Shown here: positions 37,801 through 46,283 of the stretch, one piece after another
Position numbering within the stretch: the stretch's first letter is position 1
Layout of the letters: each line of letters starts with the position of its first letter
Source: Sphingorhabdus sp. 109
Lineage (GTDB): Bacteria; Pseudomonadota; Alphaproteobacteria; Sphingomonadales; Sphingomonadaceae
Direction: 5' to 3'
DNA: 64,000 nt
NCBI RefSeq assembly: GCF_902506555.1
Contig: NZ_LR732707.1
Coordinates: forward strand, 1,641,138-1,705,137
Notes under the pieces: model-generated
Database searches by the model: none
What the model was told of the DNA's origin: nothing
The model's input: the letters and a program-made list of their open reading frames with translations, nothing else
Position numbers and translations under genes: made by a program

Positions 37801-40800
37801 GCAACAATGACGTGGTCCAGGGCATCATCGAGGCCGGCACGGTGTCGGCCACCGACATTCTGGTCACCACTCGCCGCGACATCATCATGGGTACCGACGG
37901 CATTGCCACCGTCCTTGATGCATCGAACCAGTTCCTCGTGGAAAGCACCGAAGGCGACGTCGACCTGCGCGACGCCTCGGTCGGCAGCGCAAGCATCATG
38001 GTCAGCGCAGTAAACGGCAGCCTTCTCGGCTCCGCTTCGCTGAACAGCATCAATGACATCGGCATCACGGTGGGGGCTGACATTACGGCTGCATCTATCG
38101 CGACCGGCGGGCAGTTGACCACCGTTGCGCTGGTCGGCGGCGGATCGGAAAATCTCTATACCGTCCCCGGCAGCATCACGGTCGATAGCTATAGCCAGGG
38201 CACCGCGCAACGCTTCCGCGTGGAAGCCGGCAATGACATCAGCTTTGGCCAGATTACGGTTCCCGATCGCGCCATCGAACTGTTTGCCGCGCAAAGCGGG
38301 CCGGGCGATATATTCCTCGGCACCACCAGCGGTGCCAGCAGCATCGTCCTGCAGGGAGAAAATGTCAGCTTTATCGATCTCGACGCGACGGTGTCGGTGA
38401 CCAGCGGCATCACCATATTGGCAACAAACGGGAATATTACCGGCGGCGATGCCCTTGCCAATTCCATCACCGATCTCGAAGCGGTGGGCGGCGACATCAT
38501 TATCGGCAATCTGACCGGCGGTGCCAGCGGCGGCACCAGTCTGGACGCCAGCGGCGCGATCTCCGTTGGTGCGGTGAGCGGCGGTGCCGTTCTCACCGTT
38601 AACGCCGGAGCGGATTTTGACTTCGATACGGCAGAAGCCTTCCGAACCAATATCAGCGCCGCAAATATCACCGGCAATACGATCCGGACGCTCGGCGTCA
38701 CCGGGGGTGCACCCAATACGCTGGCGATGACCGCCAGCGGCGACATCACTCTGGGCACAGCCACCGCAACCGACACGCTCGACCTGACCGCCGGCGGCAA
38801 TCTGACCGCCGACTTGCTGGATGGCAATTTTCTGGTCGACATCACGGCTGGCGCGGTAGACGTGACCACGCTCAACGCGGCCCAGATCGGGAATGTCACA
38901 GCGACGAGCGGTGATCTGGATATCGGCGCGATCATCGGCGGCAGTTCAATAAGTCTGGAATCACAAGCCGGCAACGTGAGCCTGGGTACGGCAAGCGCGA
39001 CCAACGGTTTTACCGCTGTGGCCGATAACGGTTCGATCGCCTTTACCGATATAACAGCGCAAGGCATCAGCCTGACCGCGGGCGGAGATATCAGCGGTAC
39101 ATCGCTCTCCGCTATCAACGCGGGCGCCAACCAGAGCATCAATCTCGATGCCGGAGGAACCGCATCCGTCGGCACATTGTTCGCCAATGAGATCGTTGAT
39201 GTCGATGCGATTACGGCCGACTTCGGATCGGTTACCGGAACCCTGCTGGTACGCATCGAAGCAGATGATATCACCACTGGCGACGTGACATCCGATGGCC
39301 AGATGTTCCTGACCGCCGCGAACGGCAATATATCGAGCGCCAATCTGTCCGGCACGTCGGTTCAGACACAGGCAACCGGCGGCAACATCACCACCGGCAA
39401 TATCGACGGCACATCCATTCTGGTGCGCGCGGTCGACGGCAATATCTCGACCGGCGATTTGACCGCCACCGGCGGCGGCGCGAGCGACATCACTATGAAC
39501 GCCGGCGGAACCGCCACCTTTGGTTCGGTGACGGCGGACCGTCTGGTGGATATCATCGGCACGACAATTTCCGGCGGCACCATCGACGCAGGGGCATTTG
39601 TCGATATCGACGGCACGGATATTGCCTTGGGCGATGTGACCGCAGGCGATAATCTGACCATCGATGCCACCGCAGGGGATGTGACGACCGGCGCGCTGGA
39701 TGCCGGCCTGAGCATCGTCGTAAACGCCAGCGACAGCTTCGACATTGCATCCGCAACCAATGGCAATACGACCGCTCTGCGTCTCACCGCGACCAATGGT
39801 TCGGGCACGCTCGGAAATGTCACTTCGCTGGGATCCATCGCCATTGTGACCGGTACCGATCTGGTGGCCGGCATTCTTGACGCAGCAACAGACATTACCG
39901 TGACCTCAGGCGGCACCCCCGCGATTGCCAGCGTCATCAGCGGCAATAACACGACCATCACCGGTCAGTCGGTCACCCTGAACAACGGCAGCATCGGCGG
40001 AGATCTGACGCTCGATGCGACCGCCGGCGATATCGACGGAACCGGCACGGTCACCGTCGCTGGCGGCATCGATCTCGATGCCACCGGCAATGTCGGATTT
40101 GGCGATCTCGAAGCGCAGGGCGGCACGTTCACCGTCGACGCCGGCAATGACATCGACTTCGCCGGTGCAACCAGCAGCGATGCCATCAGCATGACCGCCG
40201 GCGGCAGCATCAACGGCGGTGATCTGAACGCCGTCAATGCGCTCAATCTGGACGGCGGCAATATTGCGATCGGCAATGCAAGTGCCGCCAATATCAGCTT
40301 CAACAGCGCCGCGAATATCCTGTTCGACAGCATCAGTTCGCCCAATGGCGTCACCTTGACCGCTTCCACCGGGACGATCGGCGTGAACAGCACCGGCGGC
40401 GATATAACGGTGACGGGTGCGGGAGCCAGTATCAATCTGTTCGCCGACAATGTCGACGTCGGCGCGCTGACCACCAATAGCGGCGACATTCTGATATCGG
40501 CGGCACAGGACATTGCGATCGGTTCGGCGGCAACGGCAACCGGCACTCCGACAGCGGCCTCCATCGGTCTGCTGGCGGGCGGCAATATTGTCACAGGTGC
40601 GCTCAGCGCCGGCGAGGATGTATCGATCCGGTCACTGGGTGACGTTGCTCTGGCCAATGTTTCGGCCGGCGATGATTTTATCGTTCTGGCAGACGGCGCG
40701 ATCACGCTGGCCGGTGCGACGACCAGCGGCGCGGGCATCGACCTGTTCGCGCTGTCGTTCGACACCGCCAATGCCGGTCAGGCCGGATCCATTGTCTTTG

Positions 40801-43574
40801 CTTCCGAATCCGCCACCGGCTCGAATATATTGCTGACCAGCGGCGGCGATATGACCGCCACCGGCGCCCTGAACGCCAGCGACGACATCACCATTGTCGC
40901 AGGTGGCACGCCATCGCTGGTCAATGCGATCAGCGGCGGCAACACCAGAATCACCGGTACAAGCGTGACGCTGAACAACGGCACCATTGGCGGTGATCTG
41001 GCGCTCGATGCGACTGCCGGCGATATCGACGGAACCGGTACCATCACTGTCGCTGGCGGCATCGATCTCGATGCCACCGGCAATGTCGGATTTGGCGATC
41101 TCGAAGCGCAGGGCGGCACGTTCACCGTCGACGCCGGCGGCAATATCATCTTCGACAACGCGACAAGCAGTGATGACATGGCACTCGACGCGGGTGGCAA
41201 CATCAATGGCGGATCCCTGACCTCGACCGGCAATATTTCTGGCGACGCTGCTGGTGATTTCGGATTTACCAATGCCAGTGGCCAGAATATCAGCCTGACT
41301 GCAGGCGGCGATATAACCGGAAATTCCGCAACGGCAGCGATATCGCTGACAATGGATGCCGCTGGCCTGATCAGTCTTGATAATGCTGCCAGCAGCGAAG
41401 CGCTGTTCATATCTGGAAGCGAAATTGCCATCTCCGATACCGACGGCGGTTCCGTGCTTCTGAACGCCGGTTCGGGCGCGATCACCCTGGATACCATTGC
41501 CGGTTCCTCATCGGTCGAACTGACTGGTGGCGCAATCGACTTCACCAGTGCGACAGGCGGCAATATCGTAATGAACGGCACCGACATTGCATTCATGAAT
41601 GCAAGCGGGGTGGATGTCGACATCACCAGCAATGGAACCATCGATTTCGGCTCGATTGATGGTACCGGCACCGTCACAATTGACAGCAATTTCGGACTGC
41701 TGACCGGCGGCACGATAGACGCCGGCGGGGCCGTCATTATCGATGCCAATCGCGACGCCAGCTTCGATACGATCAACGGCGGTGCCAATGTATCGATCAG
41801 CATGAACAGCAACAGCGATCTGACTGCCAATGCCATCGCCAGCGCGACCAATGTCAACGCGACCCTGCAAGGAGGGAGCTTTACCGTCGGTTCGGTCAGC
41901 GCGGACAAGACTGGTCAGGGAACGGTAAATATCAGAGCCGACAACGGCATTGAAATCGCTGACATATCAGGCAACGAGGCATTTCTGACCGCCTCTGCCG
42001 GGTTGGTCAACGTAGCCAACAATATCGATCTCACCACTATCATTGTCGCGTCCGGCGAAGCCGTGTCCCTCGTTTCGCAACAGGACATGGTCGTTCAGGC
42101 TGAAGCCACCAATGGCGATATCGCTCTGTCATCTGCTGGCGATCTGCTGGTGCAAAGCGCACAAGCAACAGGGGATATCATTATATCTGCCGGCGGCTCG
42201 GCCAGCATAGATGACATGTTTGACGTCTCTGACAATTCGCCGCTGGATCCCGATTTCCCTCTATCGGTTGCATCATCGGGCGGTGACGTCGTCATCAGCG
42301 CGGTCGACACCGTATCGATCATCAATTCAGTGAGCGCGGCGAATGACCTGCAGATAACAGCCGGAAATCTGATCGACATACAGGCAGCCACTGTTGGCAC
42401 CAACATTCTAACGGTTAGCGCCGATATGAATATCGGATCGGCAGGCAGCCTGGGACAGAATGATCTGACCGCTGACATCCAGATATTCACCGATGGTTCC
42501 AGCCAGATGTTACTCGGCGGTGATGGTACCGGTTCGAGTGGGAAATTCACGTTGGATAATGACGAATTCTCTCGCATTCATTCCGGAGGAGACCTCAGCA
42601 TTTATGCCGTCGAGACCGGAATTGGCGGATTTGACCTGACAATCGAAAATCTGCAGCCATCGGCATTTTCCGACGGCAATTTTGGCAGAGATGCAAATTT
42701 CAATATTTCCGCCGACCAGTCGATCAGGGTGGACGGCAGGCTATCGGTGCAAGGCGATTTCCAGACAACCCTGAATTTGGTTGCTGGCGAGGATATTTTC
42801 ATCAACGCCGAAACGGGCTCTATCGGAATAGCAAATGACGGCAGCTTGTCCGGCAATCTCGCTTTCACCGCCCGCAACATATATGCGATGACGGACCAGG
42901 CCTTTGACGATATTCAGGGCATGAGCACCGCCGAAATCGATGCCCGCCTTGCCGAGAATGACGGCATTGTAAGGGATGAGGGTTTCATCTTCGCCGATCT
43001 GATTGACGTCACTTTGCTGGCCAGTCAGTTCTATGTCCAGAATACGGGAAGCGGCACGGATTTTGACGCTCGGCGGGGCTTCGCGGTCGGGTCTGGTGGC
43101 TTCACGATCAATACCGGCCCAAGTGGTTCGACCCCGATCGTTATCAATGGCACCATCGATGACGCCATCGGTGTCGCGGTCATTCCCGCCACAACGATTA
43201 CCGGCGGTGGCTTCGACCAACTGTCTACGATCAACGGTTGTCTGATCGCCAATCCTGCCAGTTGCGCGCCTACTCCAACGCCAACTCCAACGCCCACTCC
43301 TACTCCGACGCCGGACACGCCGCAAACCAATGAACCGGTGCAGGATATCATTGAAGAAGAAGTGACTCCGGAGAAATACGCAGCAGATCCGTTTGCGAAC
43401 AATCTTATCGAGATCAAGAAAAACGACGATATGGCAGAAGATCCGTTGATTGACGAGCCGGTCACAGGTGCAGGCAATGAAGATCTTTGGGTTGGCGGCT
43501 CCGAGTGCGAAGCCGATACCAGCGGGACATGCCTGGTTGAGGAAGATGAGGACGCGCGCGAACCGGCGGAATGA
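31845..43574 (+). CDS. Giant two-partner secretion exoprotein (TpsA, filamentous hemagglutinin type)
   Basis: 3,909 residues, start ATG preceded by AGGACAGGATC. A signal peptide (to about PAQAQ, 45) is followed by seven ISAP repeats (57-148). The TPS secretion domain (about 180-330) has LDQLQITQSEAVINW, VLNRILPVATADGRP, GGNIWFYSPGGIIAG and FDVGSLVLTTNDIDM. Then a long beta-helix, a very Gly/Asp-rich section (about 1,018-1,605), many T-A-G-G-D/N-I beta-coils with an internal duplication, a Pro-Thr hinge (about 3,807-3,823) and an acidic tail with C3888 and C3896. It is probably a surface filament or adhesin. Ligand unknown. Confidence 0.93.
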   Translation: MSKRSQSNSSRTDVRAVGKMRWLSGSSMAAAAFLLASAPQPAQAQSALQAPNFSPRDVRISAPLSPLPVNDVKISAPITPLPDANIRISAPLSPVSVNNIRISAPVTPLPDTNIRISAPIVPPADTDIRISAPAPANFDPVSISAPVPGLDEAQAFTPVSGQAFQASASFPTGGVLFLGARKTNLDQLQITQSEAVINWTPLDTDAPTFGSDGLVNNPIDILPAGRTLRFVSNGLDYTVLNRILPVATADGRPVQFNGIVESFVDTAATAPGGNIWFYSPGGIIAGATSRFDVGSLVLTTNDIDMTGGLYGSSGEMRFAGVADSQSSIQINAGAQINALNDGSSYVAMVAPRIVQGGTVTADGSVAYVAAEQAELTINNGLFDISIGVGTSDANGVVHTGTTTGPASSPIVGQSGVIDADAQAIYMVAVPKNDALTMLVGGAVGYLAASSATIDGGKIILSAGGNVTASGSPDAPVNAIEENVTSTAAANIAIGGTSTTTFGSTLETFASNDISISSQSAADRVLISNTVGTQDLNLTAGNEINLDISGGGQILVNGDVNLTARTDATGGNINLNINRTGFGTEIDTGLRVSGNLTADSSATGADDFFIVRDNGGTGIGQDAIGGDIAINITDGGVLDVGGNTRFQTGAQGGKGEIQNGFGQAGNIVFNMDSGIAAFGSDVSFEANVRNTGDGKIGGSGVGLLGSNSTAGDVDLILTGGELTVNGNLGFTTYALGTSGSDDATAQNNAAVAGSVNFAVSDGSHNFGSVNIAAYASGGSSYDASGNSFVGDVTRASVNLALSNSGTEVSITDRIVIDTSTNGNVLNDPAADAVTISVINTGGDSGLVVSNGVDVYTYASNGGPGETLTAGSVSVLADNGQFDFGDLYIDASIDLFSIGERSALANAGNIDLVAQNGGVISGDTANLYAYANTESTYGINAQGGDILIHANDGAIVFTGDLDATASARGGVKDSTTVETTSAQGGSIRLLLEGSSPSSSRISAADMYLDADGSIAGGVEITPIFEGGGGSGFGGEIIFDLLGGTFIANDIEVSADGAGGQGGTEPPQQAPGISSIPETSALAMPTDLTVIDAPMAGGISAGDGGDGQGGDVTFNLNGGDATVTNLTISANGFGGNGSYGDTYNGTAGGAGGRGIGGNAVFNGQSGNLTITSTLTVSADGNNQNLAPYAANGAGGFGFGTDGGNGGDGIGGTATFNLDGSATINANDIVISTSADGGNGGGSSSAGSGTIQAGTGGNGGNATGGSATFNNNAGTLGFSQLSVTSVGAGGNGGDVFGFSTGEADNIAGDGGTGTGGNAIININQDDLNSPVYIVDASGFGGDGGDGLDGGNGGAAFGGVAAININDATADPDDPTIIANARGGDGGAGLLDAANNITGNSGSGGAATGGTARLEVTGAGGNIDLGFLILEANATGGSGRDGFYQFGGGMDGGDGGAGGDATGGTVELIARTGGTINLTSSDFTMSSTGTGGAGGYGGNSYDSVAGDGGDGGDGTGGTGRLLAQGGTISGNNLNITTAGIGGDAGDGGSYGAFGTDGTPGYGGIGTGGTGIVEIQEGSPGIVAFADVTIDSSGTGGDGILGRFGAGGRIEITDGSTDPAGLISFGSLTATAFDTAIGTGTGSGSALSGGFFMTGDSGAVSILGDLDVNVAGNIQYSLDGDAQMTVGGNATLISGQNIFVDHSNNGTPVNSIDVSGNFAATAQGDFISTTGSRINAAGSASVRTGQNATVADIAGVGLVDISAMWNANVTNAAVTGTVTTVTLGAGTIVLGPQMLIQAGHDPAGTPSATFDPSYNATIDGDVTSAGFITVNAGGNALFQSGSNTVSDNGLTVQTGDDIIIQTGASLVAGNNAVTSPNTANPFPDTNNLILQAGALTPLISTTFTPIASIVAAGDLDANDFAVVMSANSIDGLGGSITASSISADINNAPSNALITAIGQSDDNGLLSSLCVEGNVCLGTLAADNLVYIGQASNNDVVQGIIEAGTVSATDILVTTRRDIIMGTDGIATVLDASNQFLVESTEGDVDLRDASVGSASIMVSAVNGSLLGSASLNSINDIGITVGADITAASIATGGQLTTVALVGGGSENLYTVPGSITVDSYSQGTAQRFRVEAGNDISFGQITVPDRAIELFAAQSGPGDIFLGTTSGASSIVLQGENVSFIDLDATVSVTSGITILATNGNITGGDALANSITDLEAVGGDIIIGNLTGGASGGTSLDASGAISVGAVSGGAVLTVNAGADFDFDTAEAFRTNISAANITGNTIRTLGVTGGAPNTLAMTASGDITLGTATATDTLDLTAGGNLTADLLDGNFLVDITAGAVDVTTLNAAQIGNVTATSGDLDIGAIIGGSSISLESQAGNVSLGTASATNGFTAVADNGSIAFTDITAQGISLTAGGDISGTSLSAINAGANQSINLDAGGTASVGTLFANEIVDVDAITADFGSVTGTLLVRIEADDITTGDVTSDGQMFLTAANGNISSANLSGTSVQTQATGGNITTGNIDGTSILVRAVDGNISTGDLTATGGGASDITMNAGGTATFGSVTADRLVDIIGTTISGGTIDAGAFVDIDGTDIALGDVTAGDNLTIDATAGDVTTGALDAGLSIVVNASDSFDIASATNGNTTALRLTATNGSGTLGNVTSLGSIAIVTGTDLVAGILDAATDITVTSGGTPAIASVISGNNTTITGQSVTLNNGSIGGDLTLDATAGDIDGTGTVTVAGGIDLDATGNVGFGDLEAQGGTFTVDAGNDIDFAGATSSDAISMTAGGSINGGDLNAVNALNLDGGNIAIGNASAANISFNSAANILFDSISSPNGVTLTASTGTIGVNSTGGDITVTGAGASINLFADNVDVGALTTNSGDILISAAQDIAIGSAATATGTPTAASIGLLAGGNIVTGALSAGEDVSIRSLGDVALANVSAGDDFIVLADGAITLAGATTSGAGIDLFALSFDTANAGQAGSIVFASESATGSNILLTSGGDMTATGALNASDDITIVAGGTPSLVNAISGGNTRITGTSVTLNNGTIGGDLALDATAGDIDGTGTITVAGGIDLDATGNVGFGDLEAQGGTFTVDAGGNIIFDNATSSDDMALDAGGNINGGSLTSTGNISGDAAGDFGFTNASGQNISLTAGGDITGNSATAAISLTMDAAGLISLDNAASSEALFISGSEIAISDTDGGSVLLNAGSGAITLDTIAGSSSVELTGGAIDFTSATGGNIVMNGTDIAFMNASGVDVDITSNGTIDFGSIDGTGTVTIDSNFGLLTGGTIDAGGAVIIDANRDASFDTINGGANVSISMNSNSDLTANAIASATNVNATLQGGSFTVGSVSADKTGQGTVNIRADNGIEIADISGNEAFLTASAGLVNVANNIDLTTIIVASGEAVSLVSQQDMVVQAEATNGDIALSSAGDLLVQSAQATGDIIISAGGSASIDDMFDVSDNSPLDPDFPLSVASSGGDVVISAVDTVSIINSVSAANDLQITAGNLIDIQAATVGTNILTVSADMNIGSAGSLGQNDLTADIQIFTDGSSQMLLGGDGTGSSGKFTLDNDEFSRIHSGGDLSIYAVETGIGGFDLTIENLQPSAFSDGNFGRDANFNISADQSIRVDGRLSVQGDFQTTLNLVAGEDIFINAETGSIGIANDGSLSGNLAFTARNIYAMTDQAFDDIQGMSTAEIDARLAENDGIVRDEGFIFADLIDVTLLASQFYVQNTGSGTDFDARRGFAVGSGGFTINTGPSGSTPIVINGTIDDAIGVAVIPATTITGGGFDQLSTINGCLIANPASCAPTPTPTPTPTPTPTPDTPQTNEPVQDIIEEEVTPEKYAADPFANNLIEIKKNDDMAEDPLIDEPVTGAGNEDLWVGGSECEADTSGTCLVEEDEDAREPAE
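32013..32285 (+). repeat. 42-bp tandem repeat (14-residue ISAP repeat) in tpsA
   Basis: The motif (D/N)-(I/V)-(R/K)-ISAP-x-(S/T)-P-x-x starts anew every 14 residues. ISAP falls at residues 60, 74, 88, 102, 116, 130 and, 13 on, at 143. In DNA this is a degenerate 42-bp tandem repeat between the signal peptide and the TPS domain. Copy-number variation between strains is possible. Confidence 0.85.
39905..40160 (+). repeat. Direct repeat copy 1 inside tpsA
   Basis: The stretch from about 40011 (CTCGATGCGACCGCCGGCGA) to about 40145 recurs with a few base changes 993 bp (331 codons) downstream. Both encode GDIDGTGT(V/I)TVAGGIDLD followed by ATGNVGFGDLEAQGGTFTVD. The similarity extends weaker on both sides, so a module of about 330 residues was duplicated. 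Confidence 0.8.
40898..41153 (+). repeat. Direct repeat copy 2 inside tpsA
   Basis: Second copy of the module, with the core at about 41004-41138. The longest exactly shared stretch, roughly 85 bp, runs through GGCGGCATCGATCTCGATGC to ACCGTCGACGCCGGC. Near-identity at the DNA level suggests recent duplication or gene conversion. Confidence 0.8.
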
Positions 43575-43632
43575 TGCCACCACGCAATTGATCGGTTGAC
43601 CTTTTGCGCGGAAAGCCATTAGGCGATGGCTG

Positions 43633-45084
43633 ATGAATGACACTGCCGCGCAACCGCTGAAACTGTTCAACAGCCTGACTCGCCAGATGGAAGAGTTCGT
43701 GCCCGTCCACCCGGGCGAGGCGCGCGTCTACACCTGCGGACCAACGGTCTATAATTATCCCCATATCGGGAATATGCGCGCCTATGTGTTCGCCGATCTA
43801 CTTGGCCGCACTTTGAGCTGGAAGGGCTACAGGCTCACCCATGTCATCAATATCACCGATGTCGGCCATCTGACCGACGATGCGGATGAGGGCGAAGACA
43901 AGCTGGAGAAGATGGCGGCGGAAAAAGCCCAGTCGATCTGGGATATCGCGAAACATTATACCGAGGCTTACTGGCAGGATATTAAGGCACTCAATATCCG
44001 GCAGCCGGCCCACTGGTCGATCGCCACCGACTATGTTCCGGCGATGATCGAATATGCCAAGGGCATCGCCGACAAACATTGCTACGAACTGGAAAGCGGC
44101 CTCTATTTCGATGTGTCGACCGTGGCAAATTATGGCACGCTCGCCCGCGCATCGACCGAAGACGGTGAAGGACGGATCGACACGGTAGAGGGCAAACGCA
44201 ACGCCGCCGATTTCGCTATCTGGCGCAAGACACCGCCGGGAGAGACACGGCAGATGGAATGGGACAGTCCCTGGGGCAAGGGCGCGCCGGGCTGGCATCT
44301 GGAATGTTCGGTGATGTCGGAAGCGCTGCTTGGCCTGCCGTTCGATATTCACACTGGCGGCATCGATCATCGCGAGATTCACCATCCCAACGAGATTGCC
44401 CAGAACCAGGCGCATAGTTGTTCCGACCACAGCGGCGCGAAAATCTGGATGCACAATAATTTCCTGATCGACCGGACCGGAAAAATGTCCAAGTCGTCGG
44501 GCGAATTCTTGCGGGTGCAACTGCTGGTCGACAAGGGCTTTCATCCCCTCGCCTATCGCCTGATGTGTCTGCAGGCTCATTATCGCAGCGAGTTGGAGTT
44601 CAGCTGGGAAAATCTGGCGGCGGCGCTGACCCGGCTGAAGCGTATCATCATGGGCGTTGAACGGCTGCGCGACAAGGCAGACGGACAGACGGCGGCGATA
44701 GACCATCCCGCACTGGTGCAGTTGCGCGACAAATTTGACGCTGCGCTGAGCGAGGATCTGAACAGTTCAAAAGGCCTGCCGCTGCTCGAAGAACTGCTCT
44801 CGCTGAAGAAACTGCCGGCCGGGCAAAGGCTCGCGCTGCTGACCGAAATGGAATCGGTCTTGGGGCTGGAACTGACCGGCCTGACGCGCGATCAATTGCG
44901 GGTGCGGCCGACCGCGGCGGAACTGGACGAACGCGATATCGAGGCAAAGCTCGACCAGCGCCAGCAAGCGAAAGCGGCGAAAGATTTTGCCGCCGCAGAC
45001 ACAATCCGCGACGAGCTGACCGCAAAAGGCGTGGAGCTTATGGACGGCGACCCATTGCGCTGGGACTGGGCATTAACGGTTTAG
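43633..45084 (+). CDS. cysS: Cysteinyl-tRNA synthetase
   Basis: 483 residues. CGPTVYNYPHIGNMR holds zinc ligand Cys35 and the HIGH-type motif HIGN (44-47). WHLECSVMSEALLG supplies a second zinc Cys. KMSKS lies at 284-288. It charges tRNA-Cys with cysteine in the cytoplasm. Length is close to the family norm. It lies 58 bp after the end of the TPS operon; a separate promoter is likely because it is a housekeeping gene. Confidence 0.98.
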   Translation: MNDTAAQPLKLFNSLTRQMEEFVPVHPGEARVYTCGPTVYNYPHIGNMRAYVFADLLGRTLSWKGYRLTHVINITDVGHLTDDADEGEDKLEKMAAEKAQSIWDIAKHYTEAYWQDIKALNIRQPAHWSIATDYVPAMIEYAKGIADKHCYELESGLYFDVSTVANYGTLARASTEDGEGRIDTVEGKRNAADFAIWRKTPPGETRQMEWDSPWGKGAPGWHLECSVMSEALLGLPFDIHTGGIDHREIHHPNEIAQNQAHSCSDHSGAKIWMHNNFLIDRTGKMSKSSGEFLRVQLLVDKGFHPLAYRLMCLQAHYRSELEFSWENLAAALTRLKRIIMGVERLRDKADGQTAAIDHPALVQLRDKFDAALSEDLNSSKGLPLLEELLSLKKLPAGQRLALLTEMESVLGLELTGLTRDQLRVRPTAAELDERDIEAKLDQRQQAKAAKDFAAADTIRDELTAKGVELMDGDPLRWDWALTV

Positions 45085-45188
45085 ACTTTTCCCCGGATGC
45101 CTGCGCGCAATCGGGACCATTCACGCAGGGACAGGAGGGAACGTCAGATTCCCCCCTTGCACAAACAGATTTTAGGAGGCGATATATT

Positions 45189-46139
45189 ATGACTGCCAAA
45201 CCCAAAGCCGCCATGGCTTCCCTTGTTCGGCCGATGATCGAACCGCATTGCGGCGACCTCGACGTCACCTGGTTCACCAGCACCGAAGAAGCCATGGAAG
45301 TTGCCCCGCATGCCGAAATCGGCTGGTTTGATATGTATGACAAAGACAAGATGGCCGCAATCATCTCCGCCGCGACCAATCTCAAATGGCTCAACAGCAT
45401 CTATGCCGGGGTTGAACATTTCCCGCTCGAGCAGCTCAAGTCCCAGGGCACGATCCTGACCAACGGAGCCGGGCTGAACAGCGCGCCGATCGCAGAATTC
45501 GCCATCATGCTGATGCTCTCTGCCGCCAAGCGCAGCGATGTAATATTTGACAACCAGCGCCAGCACAACTGGCTCGAAACCGCTCCGGGCACGGTGGAGA
45601 TTGACGACAGCAAGGCGCTGATCATCGGCTATGGCGGGATCGGCCAGCAGATCGCGAAAAAGCTCTCCGGCTTTGACGTCGACGTGACCGCCGTCCGCCG
45701 CACCGCGACCGGCGAGTCCCATGTCATCGGGCTCGATGACTGGCGCGACCGGCTCGGCGAGTTCGACTGGGTGTTTGTGTCCGCCCCGGCGACCAGCGAC
45801 ACCCGGCATATGTTCGGCGCGGACGAATTTGCCGCGATGAAATCTTCCGCCTGGCTGGTCAATGTCGCGCGCGGGTCGCTGGTCGATCAGGAGGCACTGA
45901 TCAAGGCCCTCAACGACAAGGCGATCGGCGGAGCCGCGCTCGATGTCGCCGATCCGGAACCGCTACCCGCCGACCATCCCTTGTGGGACGCGCCCAACTG
46001 TCTCATCAGCATGCATCTGTCCGGGGTCGCGCAAACGCGGATGTTCCAGCGCGCCGCCGCCCGCTTTGTTGAAAATCTCAAACGCTATCGCGGCGGCGAA
46101 GAGATGATCGCCGTCGCCGACTTCGACCGGGGATATTGA
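45189..46139 (+). CDS. D-2-hydroxyacid dehydrogenase family protein
   Basis: 316 residues, preceded by a perfect AGGAGG. The NAD-binding loop is GYGGIGQQIAKKLSGFDVDV, the catalytic Arg lies in NVARGSLVDQEAL, the Glu in DVADPEPLP and the His in LISMHLSGV. Members interconvert 2-oxo and D-2-hydroxy acids. The substrate is not evident. It precedes a ThDP enzyme and an aldehyde dehydrogenase, but the 144-bp gap makes operon membership uncertain. Confidence 0.9.
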   Translation: MTAKPKAAMASLVRPMIEPHCGDLDVTWFTSTEEAMEVAPHAEIGWFDMYDKDKMAAIISAATNLKWLNSIYAGVEHFPLEQLKSQGTILTNGAGLNSAPIAEFAIMLMLSAAKRSDVIFDNQRQHNWLETAPGTVEIDDSKALIIGYGGIGQQIAKKLSGFDVDVTAVRRTATGESHVIGLDDWRDRLGEFDWVFVSAPATSDTRHMFGADEFAAMKSSAWLVNVARGSLVDQEALIKALNDKAIGGAALDVADPEPLPADHPLWDAPNCLISMHLSGVAQTRMFQRAAARFVENLKRYRGGEEMIAVADFDRGY

Positions 46140-46283
46140 GGGGGTGACTCCCCGGGGTTTTTGACTTACCATCCAATTAGATAGGGGTAGAGTGAGTCTC
46201 ATTTCTGAGGGGGATTGGGGGTCATTGGGGTCGTTGCCATTACTCGCACTCAAGCTGGTCGTCACGACCAGGGAAGGACCCAC

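Noticed and set aside
35000-43000. Regularly spaced repeats that could look like a CRISPR array
   Set aside because: They are in-frame degenerate protein repeats of a beta-helix, not identical 24-48 bp repeats with unique spacers.
46141-46163. Terminator GGGGTGACTCCCCGGGGTTT after the 2-hydroxyacid dehydrogenase
   Set aside because: The stem is only four to five pairs with ambiguous pairing; too weak to report as a feature.
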